Origin: Variovorax paradoxus
GTDB taxonomy: Bacteria > Pseudomonadota > Gammaproteobacteria > Burkholderiales > Burkholderiaceae_C
Direction of reading: 5' to 3'
Length of the DNA: 64,000 bases
Assembly: GCF_030811855.1 (NCBI RefSeq)
Contig: NZ_JAUSRN010000022.1
Location: forward strand, 22,844 to 86,843
Shown here: positions 1 through 8,259 of the stretch, in pieces
Layout of the letters: the number at the start of each line of letters is the position of its first letter
Numbering within the stretch: the stretch's first letter is position 1
Translations under genes and position numbers: made by a program
The notes under the pieces: model-generated
The model's database searches: none
What the model saw: the letters and a program-made list of their open reading frames with translations, nothing else
What the model was told of the DNA's origin: nothing

Positions 1-2
1 TC

Positions 3-641
3 AAGATGGACTTCGACGACGTGATCAGCGAGATGCGCCAGGCCGGCTTCGCATTCGACATCGACTGGTTCGCGCCGCATTTCGAGTTCCGCTTTCCGCT
101 GGTGGGCCAGGTGCAGGCCATGGGCGTGGAACTCTCCCTGCGCAACGCGCTCGAGCCGTGGCACGTGATGGGCGAGGAGGGCTCGGCCGGCGGTACGGTG
201 CGCTATGTCGATTCATCGCTCGAACGCATCGAAGTGCGCGTCACCGGTCTGAACGAAAGCCGCCACGTGATCACCGTCAACGGCAAGGTACTGCCGCTGC
301 AGCCTACCGGGACCGTGGGCGAGTTTGTCGCTGGCGTGCGCTACAAGGCCTGGAATCCGCCTTCGGCGCTGCATCCGAGCATCGGCGCCCATGCGCCGCT
401 GACCTTCGACATCGTCGACACCTGGATGAAGCGCTCGCTGGGCGGCTGCCAGTATTTCGTGGCGCATCCGGGCGGACGCAACTACGACACCTTCCCGGTC
501 AATGCCTACGAAGCGGAAAGCCGGCGCATGTCGCGCTTCACCGAGATGGGCCACACGCCCGGCCTGATGCGTACGCCGCCGGCCACCATCGAGCTCGCGG
601 GCAGCCGCGAATTCCCCTTCACGCTGGACTTGCGGCGCTGA
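3..641 (+). CDS. DUF2126 / transglutaminase-type protein, C-terminal part (5' end outside window)
   Basis: The reading frame is already open at the left edge, so this is the last 212 or so residues of a longer protein. The sequence resembles the C-terminal DUF2126 region of the roughly 1100-residue proteins that carry an N-terminal transglutaminase-like domain, with motifs such as HVMGEE, GTVRYVDSS and SIGAHAPLTFDIVDTW, ending in HPGGRNYDTFPVNAYEAESR. Proteins of this kind sit beside ATP-grasp/alpha-E and small transglutaminase genes in many proteobacteria, as here. The catalytic domain is not in view. The family call is by recall of these motifs; the exact biochemical role is unknown. Confidence 0.8.
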   Translation, partial: KMDFDDVISEMRQAGFAFDIDWFAPHFEFRFPLVGQVQAMGVELSLRNALEPWHVMGEEGSAGGTVRYVDSSLERIEVRVTGLNESRHVITVNGKVLPLQPTGTVGEFVAGVRYKAWNPPSALHPSIGAHAPLTFDIVDTWMKRSLGGCQYFVAHPGGRNYDTFPVNAYEAESRRMSRFTEMGHTPGLMRTPPATIELAGSREFPFTLDLRR

Positions 642-726
642 GCACCGGCATAAAAAGGGCGCAAAGGGACATTTGCCACATAGCCCGTCACCCGATCGGT
701 GACGGCAATGTGACAATCCACACACT

Positions 727-3525
727 GTGGAACCCTTGAACGAATCCCTGTTCGACGCCCAGGCGCTGGAATATCCAGCCGCCCTGGCGTCGGCGCTCGC
801 CCCGGCCGCCCTGCCCGGCCACTTCGATGAGCTGCGCGGGCAGGCCACGCCTGCGGCGCCAGCTCGGCCGTCGATGGGCATGCCGCCCATGGCGCCAATG
901 GCACCCCTGCTGTACGACGCAGCGGCGGAGCGTCCGGCAGCGGTGCCGGGTACACAGGCCCCGTCGCAGTCCCAATCGCAGTCGCAGTCGCAGTCGCAGT
1001 CGCAGTCGCAGAGCCAGACGCAAACACCGGCTCCGGCTGCTCAGCAACCGCAGTCCTCCAGCGAAACACCCTCTCTCACGCCCGCTTGGAACGCCTTTTT
1101 CGACCAGCTCGGCCAAGGCGGATTCGGCGACCTGCCAAGGCGAGCGGTCAGCCTGGAACGGCAGATCCGGGACAACGGCGTCACCTACAACGTCTATGCC
1201 GACGCCAACGGGCCGCAGCGCCCCTGGTCGCTCGACCTGTTCCCGCTGATTGTTTCGCCCGAGAGCTGGAGCCAAATTGAAGCCGGCGTGCTGCAGCGCG
1301 TGCGCGTGCTCGACCGCGTCATGGCCGACGTCTACGGACCGCAGCAGCTGCTGGCCGAAGGGCTCTTGCCCGCGGCGCTGGTGCGCGGCCATCCCGGCTA
1401 CCTGCGCGCCCTGCACGGAGTGAAGCCGCCCGGCGACACATGGCTGCACATCGCGGCCTTCGACCTCGCCCGCGGGCCCGACGGCAACTGGTGGGTGGTC
1501 TCACAGCGCACGCAGGCGCCGTCGGGGCTGGGCTACCTGCTGGAAAACCGGCTCGCCATCGCGCGCCAGTTTCCGCAGGCTTTCGAGGCGCTGCACGTGC
1601 AGCGCCTGGCCGCCACCTACAGCGCCATGATGGACGGCCTGCAGCACATGTGCCCTGCCGGCGTGCCGCCGCACATCGCGCTGCTGACGCCCGGCCCGTA
1701 CAACGAGACTTACTTCGAGCACGCCTACCTTGCGCGCTACCTGGGCGTGACGCTGGTCGAAGGCAGCGACCTCACCGTGCGCGACCAGCGGCTCTATCTC
1801 AAGACCCTGCAGGGACTACGGCCGGTGCACGGGCTCATCAAGCGGCTGGACGACCAGTTCCTCGATCCGCTCGAACTGCGTCCAGATTCCACACTGGGCG
1901 TTCCAGGCCTGCTACAGGCCATCCGCGCCGGCAATGTGCTGGTGGCCAACATGCCGGGCTCGGCATTTCTCGAATCGCCCGCGCTGCTGGGCTTTCTGCC
2001 CGGCCTCGCGCGCCGCCTCATCGGCGAAAAGCTCAAGCTGCCGGCGCTGCCGACCTGGTGGTGCGGCGAACGAGCCGCGCTCGAGGCGGTGCTGCCGCAG
2101 CTGGGCGATTGCGCCATCAAGCCCACCTATCCAGGCTCCGACGGCCAGACCAGCTTCGACGCGGTGCTGGGCAGCCAGCTGAGCCGGCGCCAGCTCGACG
2201 AATGGGCCGGCCGCATCGTGCGCGAGGGAGAAGCCCACACGATCCAGAGCTACCTCCCGCTGTCGCAAATGCCCACCTGGGCCAACGACATGGGCCCGGG
2301 CCACATCGCGCCGCGCGCGGTGCTGCTGCGTGTCTTCGCGGTGAGCGACGGCGCGCAGTCGTGGCGCGTGCTGCCCGGCGGGCTGGCACGGCTCGCGGGT
2401 CGCGATGCGCAGATCGCCTCCATGCAGCGCGGCGGTAGCAGCGCCGACGTGTGGGTGCAGACGCATGGCGAGGTCGACCGCACCACTCTGCTGCAGCCGC
2501 ACGCCACGCCGGCCTCGCTGGCGCGGCACCGTGCGCCCGTGACCAGCCGCGCGGCCGAGAACATGTTCTGGCTCGGCCGCTATACCGAGCGCGCCGAAAA
2601 CGCGGTGCGCCTCGCGCGACTCACGATCAATCTTCTGGGCAGCGAAGACCAGTCTTCGCGCCCGCTGCTCGACTGGCTGCATCGCATGGCGCTGCGCAAC
2701 GCGCTGGTGCCGGCCGGCGTGCCCAGCGCGCCGCAGTCGCGCCGCGTGTTCGAACGCGTGCTGATCGCCGAGCTCGGCGATGTAGAGCGCGGCGGCAGCG
2801 TGGGCTTCAGCCTGCGCTGCATCCGGCAGGCCGCAGCCGCCGTGCGCGAGCGGCTTTCGCAGGACAACTGGAACCAGATCGTGCGCGCCGAAGCCGAGTT
2901 TCTGCGGCGCGCGGCCGAGCAGGCCGGCGAAGGCAGTTTTGCCACCGGCGCGGCGCTGCGCGCGCTCGAGTCGGCCAGCACCGCACTCGCCGCCATGACC
3001 GGCGCGCAGACTGATCGCATGACGCGCGACGACGCCTGGCGCCTGCTGTCCATCGGCCGCCACATCGAGCGCCTTGGCTTTCTTGCCAGCGCGCTCGAGG
3101 CCGGTTTCGAGGACGGCGCGGTACATGAAGTGAGCGGCTTCGAAGCCATGGTGGCGCTGTTCGACAGCACCATCACTTTCCACGCCCGCTACCAGCAGCG
3201 CCGTGACGTGGCCACGCTGGTCGACCTGCTGGTGCTCGACGCCGAGAACCCGCGTTCGCTCGCATGGGTCACGCAAACGCTGCGCGGGCGCATTGCGCGG
3301 CTGGCTGGCAGTGCGCCCGGCAAGCTCACCGCACTGTCGTACGAACTGCCCGACCCGGCCACCTGGACGCTTGAGCATCTGTGCGCCGCCGGAGCTGATG
3401 CAAACTACCCTGCACTGGCTGAACTCCTGGCCAGTTGCGAGACGGCGGCCTACCATGTGTCCGACGCCATCGGCACACGCTACTTCACGCTCACGTCCGA
3501 ATCGCTGCGCTCCGTCGGAGCCTGA
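727..3525 (+). CDS. Fused circularly permuted ATP-grasp (type 2) and alpha-E domain protein
   Basis: This 932-residue protein begins at a GTG codon. Residues 1-125 are low-complexity, including a Ser-Gln repeat near residues 78-100. The middle, about 130-600, is a DUF404/DUF407 circularly permuted ATP-grasp domain, with HPGYLRALHGV, HIALLTPGPYNETYFEH and IKPTYPGSDGQTSFDAV as recognisable segments. The last 320 residues form an alpha-E (DUF403) helical domain that opens with SRAAENMFWLGRYTERAEN. The two domains are usually separate adjacent genes; here they are fused. The family is thought to ligate amino acids or peptides in partnership with transglutaminase-like proteins, which flank this gene. 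The substrate is unknown. Confidence 0.88.
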   Translation: MEPLNESLFDAQALEYPAALASALAPAALPGHFDELRGQATPAAPARPSMGMPPMAPMAPLLYDAAAERPAAVPGTQAPSQSQSQSQSQSQSQSQSQTQTPAPAAQQPQSSSETPSLTPAWNAFFDQLGQGGFGDLPRRAVSLERQIRDNGVTYNVYADANGPQRPWSLDLFPLIVSPESWSQIEAGVLQRVRVLDRVMADVYGPQQLLAEGLLPAALVRGHPGYLRALHGVKPPGDTWLHIAAFDLARGPDGNWWVVSQRTQAPSGLGYLLENRLAIARQFPQAFEALHVQRLAATYSAMMDGLQHMCPAGVPPHIALLTPGPYNETYFEHAYLARYLGVTLVEGSDLTVRDQRLYLKTLQGLRPVHGLIKRLDDQFLDPLELRPDSTLGVPGLLQAIRAGNVLVANMPGSAFLESPALLGFLPGLARRLIGEKLKLPALPTWWCGERAALEAVLPQLGDCAIKPTYPGSDGQTSFDAVLGSQLSRRQLDEWAGRIVREGEAHTIQSYLPLSQMPTWANDMGPGHIAPRAVLLRVFAVSDGAQSWRVLPGGLARLAGRDAQIASMQRGGSSADVWVQTHGEVDRTTLLQPHATPASLARHRAPVTSRAAENMFWLGRYTERAENAVRLARLTINLLGSEDQSSRPLLDWLHRMALRNALVPAGVPSAPQSRRVFERVLIAELGDVERGGSVGFSLRCIRQAAAAVRERLSQDNWNQIVRAEAEFLRRAAEQAGEGSFATGAALRALESASTALAAMTGAQTDRMTRDDAWRLLSIGRHIERLGFLASALEAGFEDGAVHEVSGFEAMVALFDSTITFHARYQQRRDVATLVDLLVLDAENPRSLAWVTQTLRGRIARLAGSAPGKLTALSYELPDPATWTLEHLCAAGADANYPALAELLASCETAAYHVSDAIGTRYFTLTSESLRSVGA
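979..1010 (+). repeat. In-frame CAGTCG hexanucleotide tandem repeat
   Basis: Five exact consecutive CAGTCG units run from 979 to 1008, with a partial sixth and degenerate units (CAGTCC, CAATCG, CAGAGC) on either side. It encodes alternating Gln and Ser within the N-terminal linker of the ATP-grasp/alpha-E protein. Because the unit is six bases, slippage would change linker length without breaking the frame. Confidence 0.9.
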
Positions 3526-3556
3526 TGACGCCATCCCTCTCTGCAGGAGGCAGCCC

Positions 3557-4354
3557 ATGCTCGTCAACCGCCGCTTCACGCTGATTGCCGCCAGCCTACT
3601 CGCCAGCCTTGCATTGGTTGGCTGCGGCAAGCAGGAGCCTGTGGCCACGCCGACCGCCGCATCCGCTGCCCGCGTCTACGTAGTCGGCACCGATGCCGCC
3701 TACACGCCCTTCGAATCGCAAAACGACAAGGGCGAGATCGTCGGCTTCGACATCGACGTGGTGAAGGCCATCGCAAGCAAGGCCGGCATCGAGGTGAAGT
3801 TCGTCAACACGCCGTGGGAAGGGATCTTCAACGCGCTCGGCCAGGGGGACCGTGACCTGCTCGTCTCGGCCATCACCATCACCGACGAGCGCCGCCAGAC
3901 CATGGATTTTTCCAAGCCCTACTTCGAAGCGAGGCAGCTGATCGCCGTGCGCAACGATGTTCCGGTGACGCGGTTCGAAGACGTCAAGGCCATGAAGGTC
4001 GGGGTGCAGAACGGCACCACGGGCGATGAGGTGGTGGGCAAGCTGCAGGGCAAGTCGAGCGGCAACATCAAGCGCTTCGAATCCACGCCGCTGGCACTCA
4101 AGGAACTCGAAGCCGGTGGCGTCCAGGCCGTGGTCGCCGACAACGGCGTGGTGGTGCACTATCTCGCCAATAACACCGCGGGCGGCTTCAAGACCGTGAG
4201 CGATGCGTCCTTCCCCGTCGAGCACTATGGCATCGCGGTGAAGAAGGGCAATTCCGACCTGCTGGCCAAAATCGACAAGGGTCTTGCCGAGATCAAGGCC
4301 GACGGCAGTTACGACAAGATCTACGCAGCGCATTTCGGCAGCGCGCCAAAGTAG
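3557..4354 (+). CDS. Amino-acid-type ABC transporter substrate-binding lipoprotein
   Basis: This 265-residue SBP_bac_3 family protein starts at an ATG placed 6 bases after CAGGAGG. It has a lipoprotein signal peptide with the lipobox LVGC at Cys23, so it should be anchored in the membrane facing the periplasm. Arg112 (TDERRQTMDFS) and Asp195 (VVADNGVV) correspond to the residues that clamp the carboxylate and amino groups of amino acid ligands, so a true amino acid or amino acid derivative is expected. No permease or ATPase is next to it. It lies between the ATP-grasp/alpha-E gene and the transglutaminase gene, 31 and 15 bases away, and so is probably co-transcribed with them. Confidence 0.88.
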   Translation: MLVNRRFTLIAASLLASLALVGCGKQEPVATPTAASAARVYVVGTDAAYTPFESQNDKGEIVGFDIDVVKAIASKAGIEVKFVNTPWEGIFNALGQGDRDLLVSAITITDERRQTMDFSKPYFEARQLIAVRNDVPVTRFEDVKAMKVGVQNGTTGDEVVGKLQGKSSGNIKRFESTPLALKELEAGGVQAVVADNGVVVHYLANNTAGGFKTVSDASFPVEHYGIAVKKGNSDLLAKIDKGLAEIKADGSYDKIYAAHFGSAPK

Positions 4355-4369
4355 CCAAAGAGAAACCCC

Positions 4370-5362
4370 ATGCTTCTTCACGTCACGCACGAAACCCGCT
4401 ATGAGTATTCGCCTCCAGTCGAAACGGCGCAGCATCTGGCACACCTGAAGCCGCTGGCCACCGACTCGCAGCGGCTCGTGAGCCACAAGCTCGCCATCGA
4501 GCCGCAGCCCGCGCAGCGCAGCGAGCAGCCCGATGTCTATGGCAACACGCGCGCGTTCTTCGCACTCGAATCCACGCACGACAGCCTCGTCGTCACGGCC
4601 GAAAGCGTGGTTGAAACGTCGACGCCCCTGCTGGCCGCGGGCATTGCGCTCGACATGCCCTGGGAGGCCGTGCGCGAGCGCTTCCGCTATCGCAAGGACG
4701 CCACCTTCGATCCGGCCTCGGAGTTCGTTTTTCCATCGCCCTACGTGCCGCGCCACGGCGACTTCGCGGCCTATGCGCGCGCGAGTTTCGCGCCCGAGCG
4801 GCCAACTTTCGACGTGGCAATGGACCTCACCGAGCGCATGTACCGCGACTTTGCCTACGACGCCGACAGCACCGAGATCAACACGCCCGCCGTGGAGGCC
4901 CTGGCGCAGCGCAAGGGCGTGTGCCAGGACTTCGCGCACATCATGATCGCCTGCTTCCGGGCGATGGGCCTGCCGGCGCGCTACGTGAGCGGCTATCTGC
5001 TCACGCAACCGCCGCCTGGCCAGCCGCGGCTGGTGGGCGCCGATGCCTCTCACGCGTGGGTTTCTGTGTACCTGCCCAGCGAAGACGAGGGACGGGACAG
5101 CGCCGGCGGATGGGCCGAGTTCGACCCCACCAATGGCCGCCAGCCCGGCGAAGACTACGTGGCACTGGCCATTGGCCGCGACTATTCCGATGTCTCGCCC
5201 ATGCGGGGCGTGCTGCACGGCGGCGCGCGGCACACGCTCAAGGTGGGCGTGACGGTGCGGCCCATCGAAGAGCTGCGGACCCAGGCCGCGGAGGCGGCGC
5301 AGTCACAATCACAGACACAATCGCAGATCCATTCGCAAACCCCAGACAAGGACTTCCAATGA
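4370..5362 (+). CDS. Transglutaminase-like family protein
   Basis: This 330-residue protein has the bacterial transglutaminase N-terminal domain (starting LLHVTHETRYEYSPPVETAQ) followed by a transglutaminase-core domain. The catalytic triad is visible as Cys185 in RKGVCQDFAH, His228 in DASHAWVSVY and Asp252 in EFDPTNG. There is no signal peptide, so it is likely cytoplasmic. The last 25 residues are rich in Ser-Gln repeats, echoing the linker of the ATP-grasp protein upstream. The family may act as a peptidase or amidase on tags made by ATP-grasp partners; the substrate is not known. Its TGA stop overlaps the start of the next gene as ATGA. Confidence 0.9.
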   Translation: MLLHVTHETRYEYSPPVETAQHLAHLKPLATDSQRLVSHKLAIEPQPAQRSEQPDVYGNTRAFFALESTHDSLVVTAESVVETSTPLLAAGIALDMPWEAVRERFRYRKDATFDPASEFVFPSPYVPRHGDFAAYARASFAPERPTFDVAMDLTERMYRDFAYDADSTEINTPAVEALAQRKGVCQDFAHIMIACFRAMGLPARYVSGYLLTQPPPGQPRLVGADASHAWVSVYLPSEDEGRDSAGGWAEFDPTNGRQPGEDYVALAIGRDYSDVSPMRGVLHGGARHTLKVGVTVRPIEELRTQAAEAAQSQSQTQSQIHSQTPDKDFQ

Positions 5363-5817
5363 GCGTTTACGACAAGCTTTCCAGCCTCGGCATCACCCTG
5401 CCGCCCGTCGCCGCCCCCGCCGCGGCCTACGTGCCCTTCGTGCGCACCGGCAATCTCGTTTTTCTGTCGGGCCACATTGCCAAGAAGGACGGCAAGGTCT
5501 GGGCCGGCCAGCTCGGCGCCGGCATCAGCACCGAAGAAGGCAAGCAGGCTGCGCGCGCCATTGCCATCGATCTCTTGGGCACGCTGCATGCGGCCGTGGG
5601 CGACCTGAACAAGGTCACGCGCATCGTCAAGGTCATGAGCCTGGTCAATTCTGTTGGCACGTTCACCGAGCAACACCTGGTGACCAACGGCGCGAGCGAG
5701 TTCTTCGCCGAAGTGTTCGGCCCCGAGAAGGGCGCGCATGCGCGCAGCGCGTTCGGCGTGGCGCAAGTGCCCATGGGCGCCTGCGTCGAGATCGAACTGA
5801 TCGCCGAAGTCGGCTGA
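5359..5817 (+). CDS. RidA-family (YjgF/YER057c) protein
   Basis: This 152-residue protein starts inside the ATGA overlap with the preceding transglutaminase gene, which suggests translational coupling. It shows the family features VFLSGHIAKKDGKVWAGQLG, a central helix with LLGTLHAAVGDLNKVTRIVK and the C-terminal block HARSAFGVAQVPMGACVEIE. The Arg of HARSAFGV corresponds to the substrate-binding arginine of enamine/imine deaminases, so catalytic competence is plausible. It belongs to the longer, roughly 150-residue branch of the family. In this cluster it could remove reactive imines formed by amino acid metabolism; that is an inference from family chemistry. Confidence 0.88.
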   Translation: MSVYDKLSSLGITLPPVAAPAAAYVPFVRTGNLVFLSGHIAKKDGKVWAGQLGAGISTEEGKQAARAIAIDLLGTLHAAVGDLNKVTRIVKVMSLVNSVGTFTEQHLVTNGASEFFAEVFGPEKGAHARSAFGVAQVPMGACVEIELIAEVG

Positions 5818-5843
5818 CCCGCTCCCGCACCGGCGACAACACC

Positions 5844-6224
5844 ATGAGCGTGCAGGCCCTGCGCTCGTCCTTCGGCAACAACTGCCACTGGTGCGGGCTG
5901 CCGATGGACTTTGCCGAGCCTCGCAGCACGCCGGAGTCGGCCACCATCGAGCACCTGAACGACTCGACGCTGGGCGGTGTGCGCAAGCAGAAGCACAGGC
6001 GCCTCGCCCACGCGATCTGCAACCAGACCCGAAACGAGTTCAAGCTGCAGGCCGAACGCGGTTTCCAGCGCTGGATTGCCGAGCGCGTCGAGGCCGGCGT
6101 CGTCCGCGCTTCGAGTCAACCGGTCATGCTGGTCGGGACGAGCCCCGCACCACCAGCTGTCCCGGCAGCAGTAGTTGCCGCGGCGCTGCATCCAGCCCCC
6201 GCAGCCGTTCGATCAAGCATGTAG
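5844..6224 (+). CDS. Small HNH-type nuclease-like protein
   Basis: The protein has 126 residues. Residues 13-70 carry an HNH-like arrangement: a CHWCG pair, then ATIEHLND in the position of the catalytic histidine, then AHAICNQTRNEF in the position of the terminal Asn/His helix. Only one CxxC pair and one further Cys are present, so a full zinc ribbon is not certain. The C-terminal 30 residues are Ala/Pro-rich and lie over the 3' end of ptxS on the other strand (101 bases of convergent overlap). Small HNH proteins of this kind are common in Burkholderiales and their role is unknown. Confidence 0.7.
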   Translation: MSVQALRSSFGNNCHWCGLPMDFAEPRSTPESATIEHLNDSTLGGVRKQKHRRLAHAICNQTRNEFKLQAERGFQRWIAERVEAGVVRASSQPVMLVGTSPAPPAVPAAVVAAALHPAPAAVRSSM

Positions 6225-7149
6225 CGGCCGAACGGCCGATCGCGTCGGTCGGCTGTGCCACAGTGCTCAGGCCGGGGCCGATCAGCGAGGCCCATTCGGG
6301 ATCGTCGAAACCGACGAAGCCCAAGTCTTGTCCGAACTGCCAGCCCAGCCGCGCCATCGATTGCGCGATGCGCAGCGTGACCACCGCATTGCCTGCGACC
6401 ACTGCCGCGCGGCGCCCTCGCTTGGCGCGCTGCCGCAACGCGCGCAAGGCTTGGTCCAGCGCATCGCTGTCGCCCTCCACGCTCTCGAACACCTCGCCCG
6501 CCACCCGCGGCTCGTGCGCAGCCACGCATTCACCGAAGGCGGCCGTTCGTTCATGCCGCGAACTCACGCCCTTCTGCGGCTCGGTCACGTAGAGCAGCTC
6601 ACGAAAGCCGCCCTCGACAAGGTGGCCGCAGGTGTCGCGCATGGCCGAATGGTTGTCGAGCGCGACGAAGTCGGTGTGCATGCCGGCGTGGCGGCGGTCG
6701 ACCAGCACCGCGGGCTTGCCATGCAGCGTGACGGCGTCCACCACGTTGCTGCCGCGGCCCAGTGTGTTGAGGATGAAGCCGTCGACCTGGTAGCCCGCAA
6801 GCGCGTCGATGGCCTCGCGCTCGCGTTCGCTCTCGTTGCCGAGGTTGAACAGCATGACGAGGTAGCCGGCATCCTGGCAGGCTTTCTCGGCCCCGCGCAG
6901 CACCGCCACCGAATAGGGGTTGGTGATGTCCGCCACGATCAGGCCGATGAGCCGCGAGCGCCCATGGCTCAGCGCCTGCGCCATCGGGCTCGGCGTGTAC
7001 GCCAGCTTGGCAATGGCCGCCTCCACGCGCGCCGCGATGTCGCGGCTCAGGAGTCGGTCGCGGTGGTTGAGAAAGCGCGAGACGGTGGCCTTGGAAACGC
7101 CTGCCGCCTGGGCGACGTCGGCGATGGTGGCGCGGCCCGCGGGGTTCAT
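6124..7149 (-). CDS. ptxS: LacI-family transcriptional regulator of 2-ketogluconate use, PtxS-like
   Basis: This 341-residue protein has an N-terminal LacI helix-turn-helix at about residues 8-30 (TIADVAQAAGVSKATVSRFL) and a periplasmic-binding-protein-like effector domain with LIGLIVADITNPY and GFVGFDDPEWA. The ATG at 7149 follows GGAAGGAG at good spacing; the open frame upstream of it runs through an intergenic repeat and is not used. It is the last gene of the kguE-kguK-kguD operon. A perfect copy of the PtxS operator is in the operon promoter, so it should repress its own operon until 2-ketogluconate binds. No second operator is seen directly upstream of this gene. Confidence 0.87.
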   Translation of the reverse strand: MNPAGRATIADVAQAAGVSKATVSRFLNHRDRLLSRDIAARVEAAIAKLAYTPSPMAQALSHGRSRLIGLIVADITNPYSVAVLRGAEKACQDAGYLVMLFNLGNESEREREAIDALAGYQVDGFILNTLGRGSNVVDAVTLHGKPAVLVDRRHAGMHTDFVALDNHSAMRDTCGHLVEGGFRELLYVTEPQKGVSSRHERTAAFGECVAAHEPRVAGEVFESVEGDSDALDQALRALRQRAKRGRRAAVVAGNAVVTLRIAQSMARLGWQFGQDLGFVGFDDPEWASLIGPGLSTVAQPTDAIGRSAATCLIERLRGLDAAPRQLLLPGQLVVRGSSRPA

Positions 7150-7162
7150 GGATTTGCTCCTT

Positions 7163-7254
7163 CCCCCTCCGGGGGAGGGCTGGGATGGGGGCAGGCAGAG
7201 CGCGCAGAAGATACGCCGCTTGCCCCCACCCCTGCCCTCCCCCGGGAGGGGAGG
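7163..7254. repeat. Intergenic inverted repeat (G/C-rich palindromic element)
   Basis: Two arms of about 33 bases (7163-7195 and 7220-7254) are nearly reverse complements, around a loop of about 25 bases. Each arm also contains its own smaller palindrome, CCCTCCGGGGGAGGG on the left and CCCTCCCCCGGGAGGG on the right. It occupies most of the gap between kguD and ptxS. Elements like this are dispersed between genes in many Comamonadaceae and Xanthomonas genomes. The RNA could form a strong hairpin and reduce expression of ptxS relative to kguD. Confidence 0.75.
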
Positions 7255-7273
7255 GAGATAATCCTCTGCGGGC

Positions 7274-8257
7274 TCATGCAGCCGCCGTGTCGTACGGCGC
7301 CGTCGGCTTCTCGCCGGCCAATACCTGCAGCAGGTTGGTGGTTGCCAGTTCCGCCATGGCATGCCGCGTCTCATGCGTGGCCGAGCCGATGTGCGGCAGA
7401 GGCGTCACGCGCGGATGTGTGCGCAGCGGCGAATCCGCCGGCAGCGGCTCCTTCGCGAACACGTCCAGGCCCGCCGCGCGCAGCGTGCCGTGGTTGAGCG
7501 CGTGCAGCAAGGCCGCTTCGTTCACCGTGGCACCGCGGCCTCCGTTGATGAAGGCCGCCCCGGGCTTCATGCACGCGAAGAAGGCGACGTCGATCATGCC
7601 GCGCGTCGCGTCGGTCAGCGGCAGCATCGCCAGCACGATGTCCGAACGCGCGAGCAGTTCGTCCAGGGGCGTGTGCATGGCACGGCCCTGCAGCTCGGGT
7701 GCCTGCGTGGCCAAGTCGACCGGCCGGCGCGAGTGATAGAGCACGGGCATGCCGAACCCGAGCGCCGCTCGGCGCGCCACCGCCTGGCCGATGCGGCCGA
7801 AACCGAGAATGCCCAGCGTCTTGCCGTGCACGTCAGTGCCGAAGAGTTCGTCGCCGATGTTCTTCGTCCACCGGCCTTCGCGCACGAGGTTCGAAAGCTC
7901 GACCACGCGCCGCTGCGTGGCCATCAAAATCGCGAACACCGTGTCGGCCACGGTTTCGGTCAGCACGTCGGGCGTGTGGCACAGCACGATGCCGCGCTTG
8001 TGCAGTTCCGCCAACGCGTAGTTGTCGACGCCGACCGATATGCTCGAAATCACTTCGAGCACAGGCGCCGCGTCGAGCAGCGCCGCATCGACCGTGTGGC
8101 TCGCACCGATGAGGCCGTTCGCCGTGCGCAGCGCGGCGGCGAAAGCCTCCGGCTCCTTGCGCGGATCGGCCACCGTCACGTGGTGCACCGCCTGAAGGCG
8201 CGCAAGCTGGTCTTCAGGCAAGGGCCGAAAAACAAGCACGTTCTTTTTCGTCGTCAT
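7274..8257 (-). CDS. kguD: 2-keto-6-phosphogluconate reductase-like D-2-hydroxyacid dehydrogenase
   Basis: This is a 327-residue NAD(P)-dependent D-2-hydroxyacid dehydrogenase. The Rossmann motif LGFGRIGQAVARR lies at about residues 151-163, and the catalytic set is Arg241 (GGRGATVNE), Glu270 (FAKEPLP) and His289 (PLPHIGSAT). Family members reduce 2-ketogluconate, glyoxylate or hydroxypyruvate. Its place two bases after a sugar kinase gene and beside a PtxS-like regulator argues for reduction of 2-keto-6-phosphogluconate to 6-phosphogluconate, feeding the Entner-Doudoroff route. The specific substrate is inferred from context, since sequence alone cannot separate it from glyoxylate/hydroxypyruvate reductases. 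Confidence 0.85.
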   Translation of the reverse strand: MTTKKNVLVFRPLPEDQLARLQAVHHVTVADPRKEPEAFAAALRTANGLIGASHTVDAALLDAAPVLEVISSISVGVDNYALAELHKRGIVLCHTPDVLTETVADTVFAILMATQRRVVELSNLVREGRWTKNIGDELFGTDVHGKTLGILGFGRIGQAVARRAALGFGMPVLYHSRRPVDLATQAPELQGRAMHTPLDELLARSDIVLAMLPLTDATRGMIDVAFFACMKPGAAFINGGRGATVNEAALLHALNHGTLRAAGLDVFAKEPLPADSPLRTHPRVTPLPHIGSATHETRHAMAELATTNLLQVLAGEKPTAPYDTAAA

Positions 8258-8259
8258 GG

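Noticed and set aside
979..1010. CRISPR-like or other array at the CAGTCG repeat
   Set aside because: Units are contiguous six-base repeats without spacers and lie in frame in a coding region.
1912..3648. Long open frame on the minus strand opposite the ATP-grasp/alpha-E gene
   Set aside because: It is an antisense shadow of a clearly coding plus-strand gene, as expected in GC-rich DNA; its translation has no recognisable domain.
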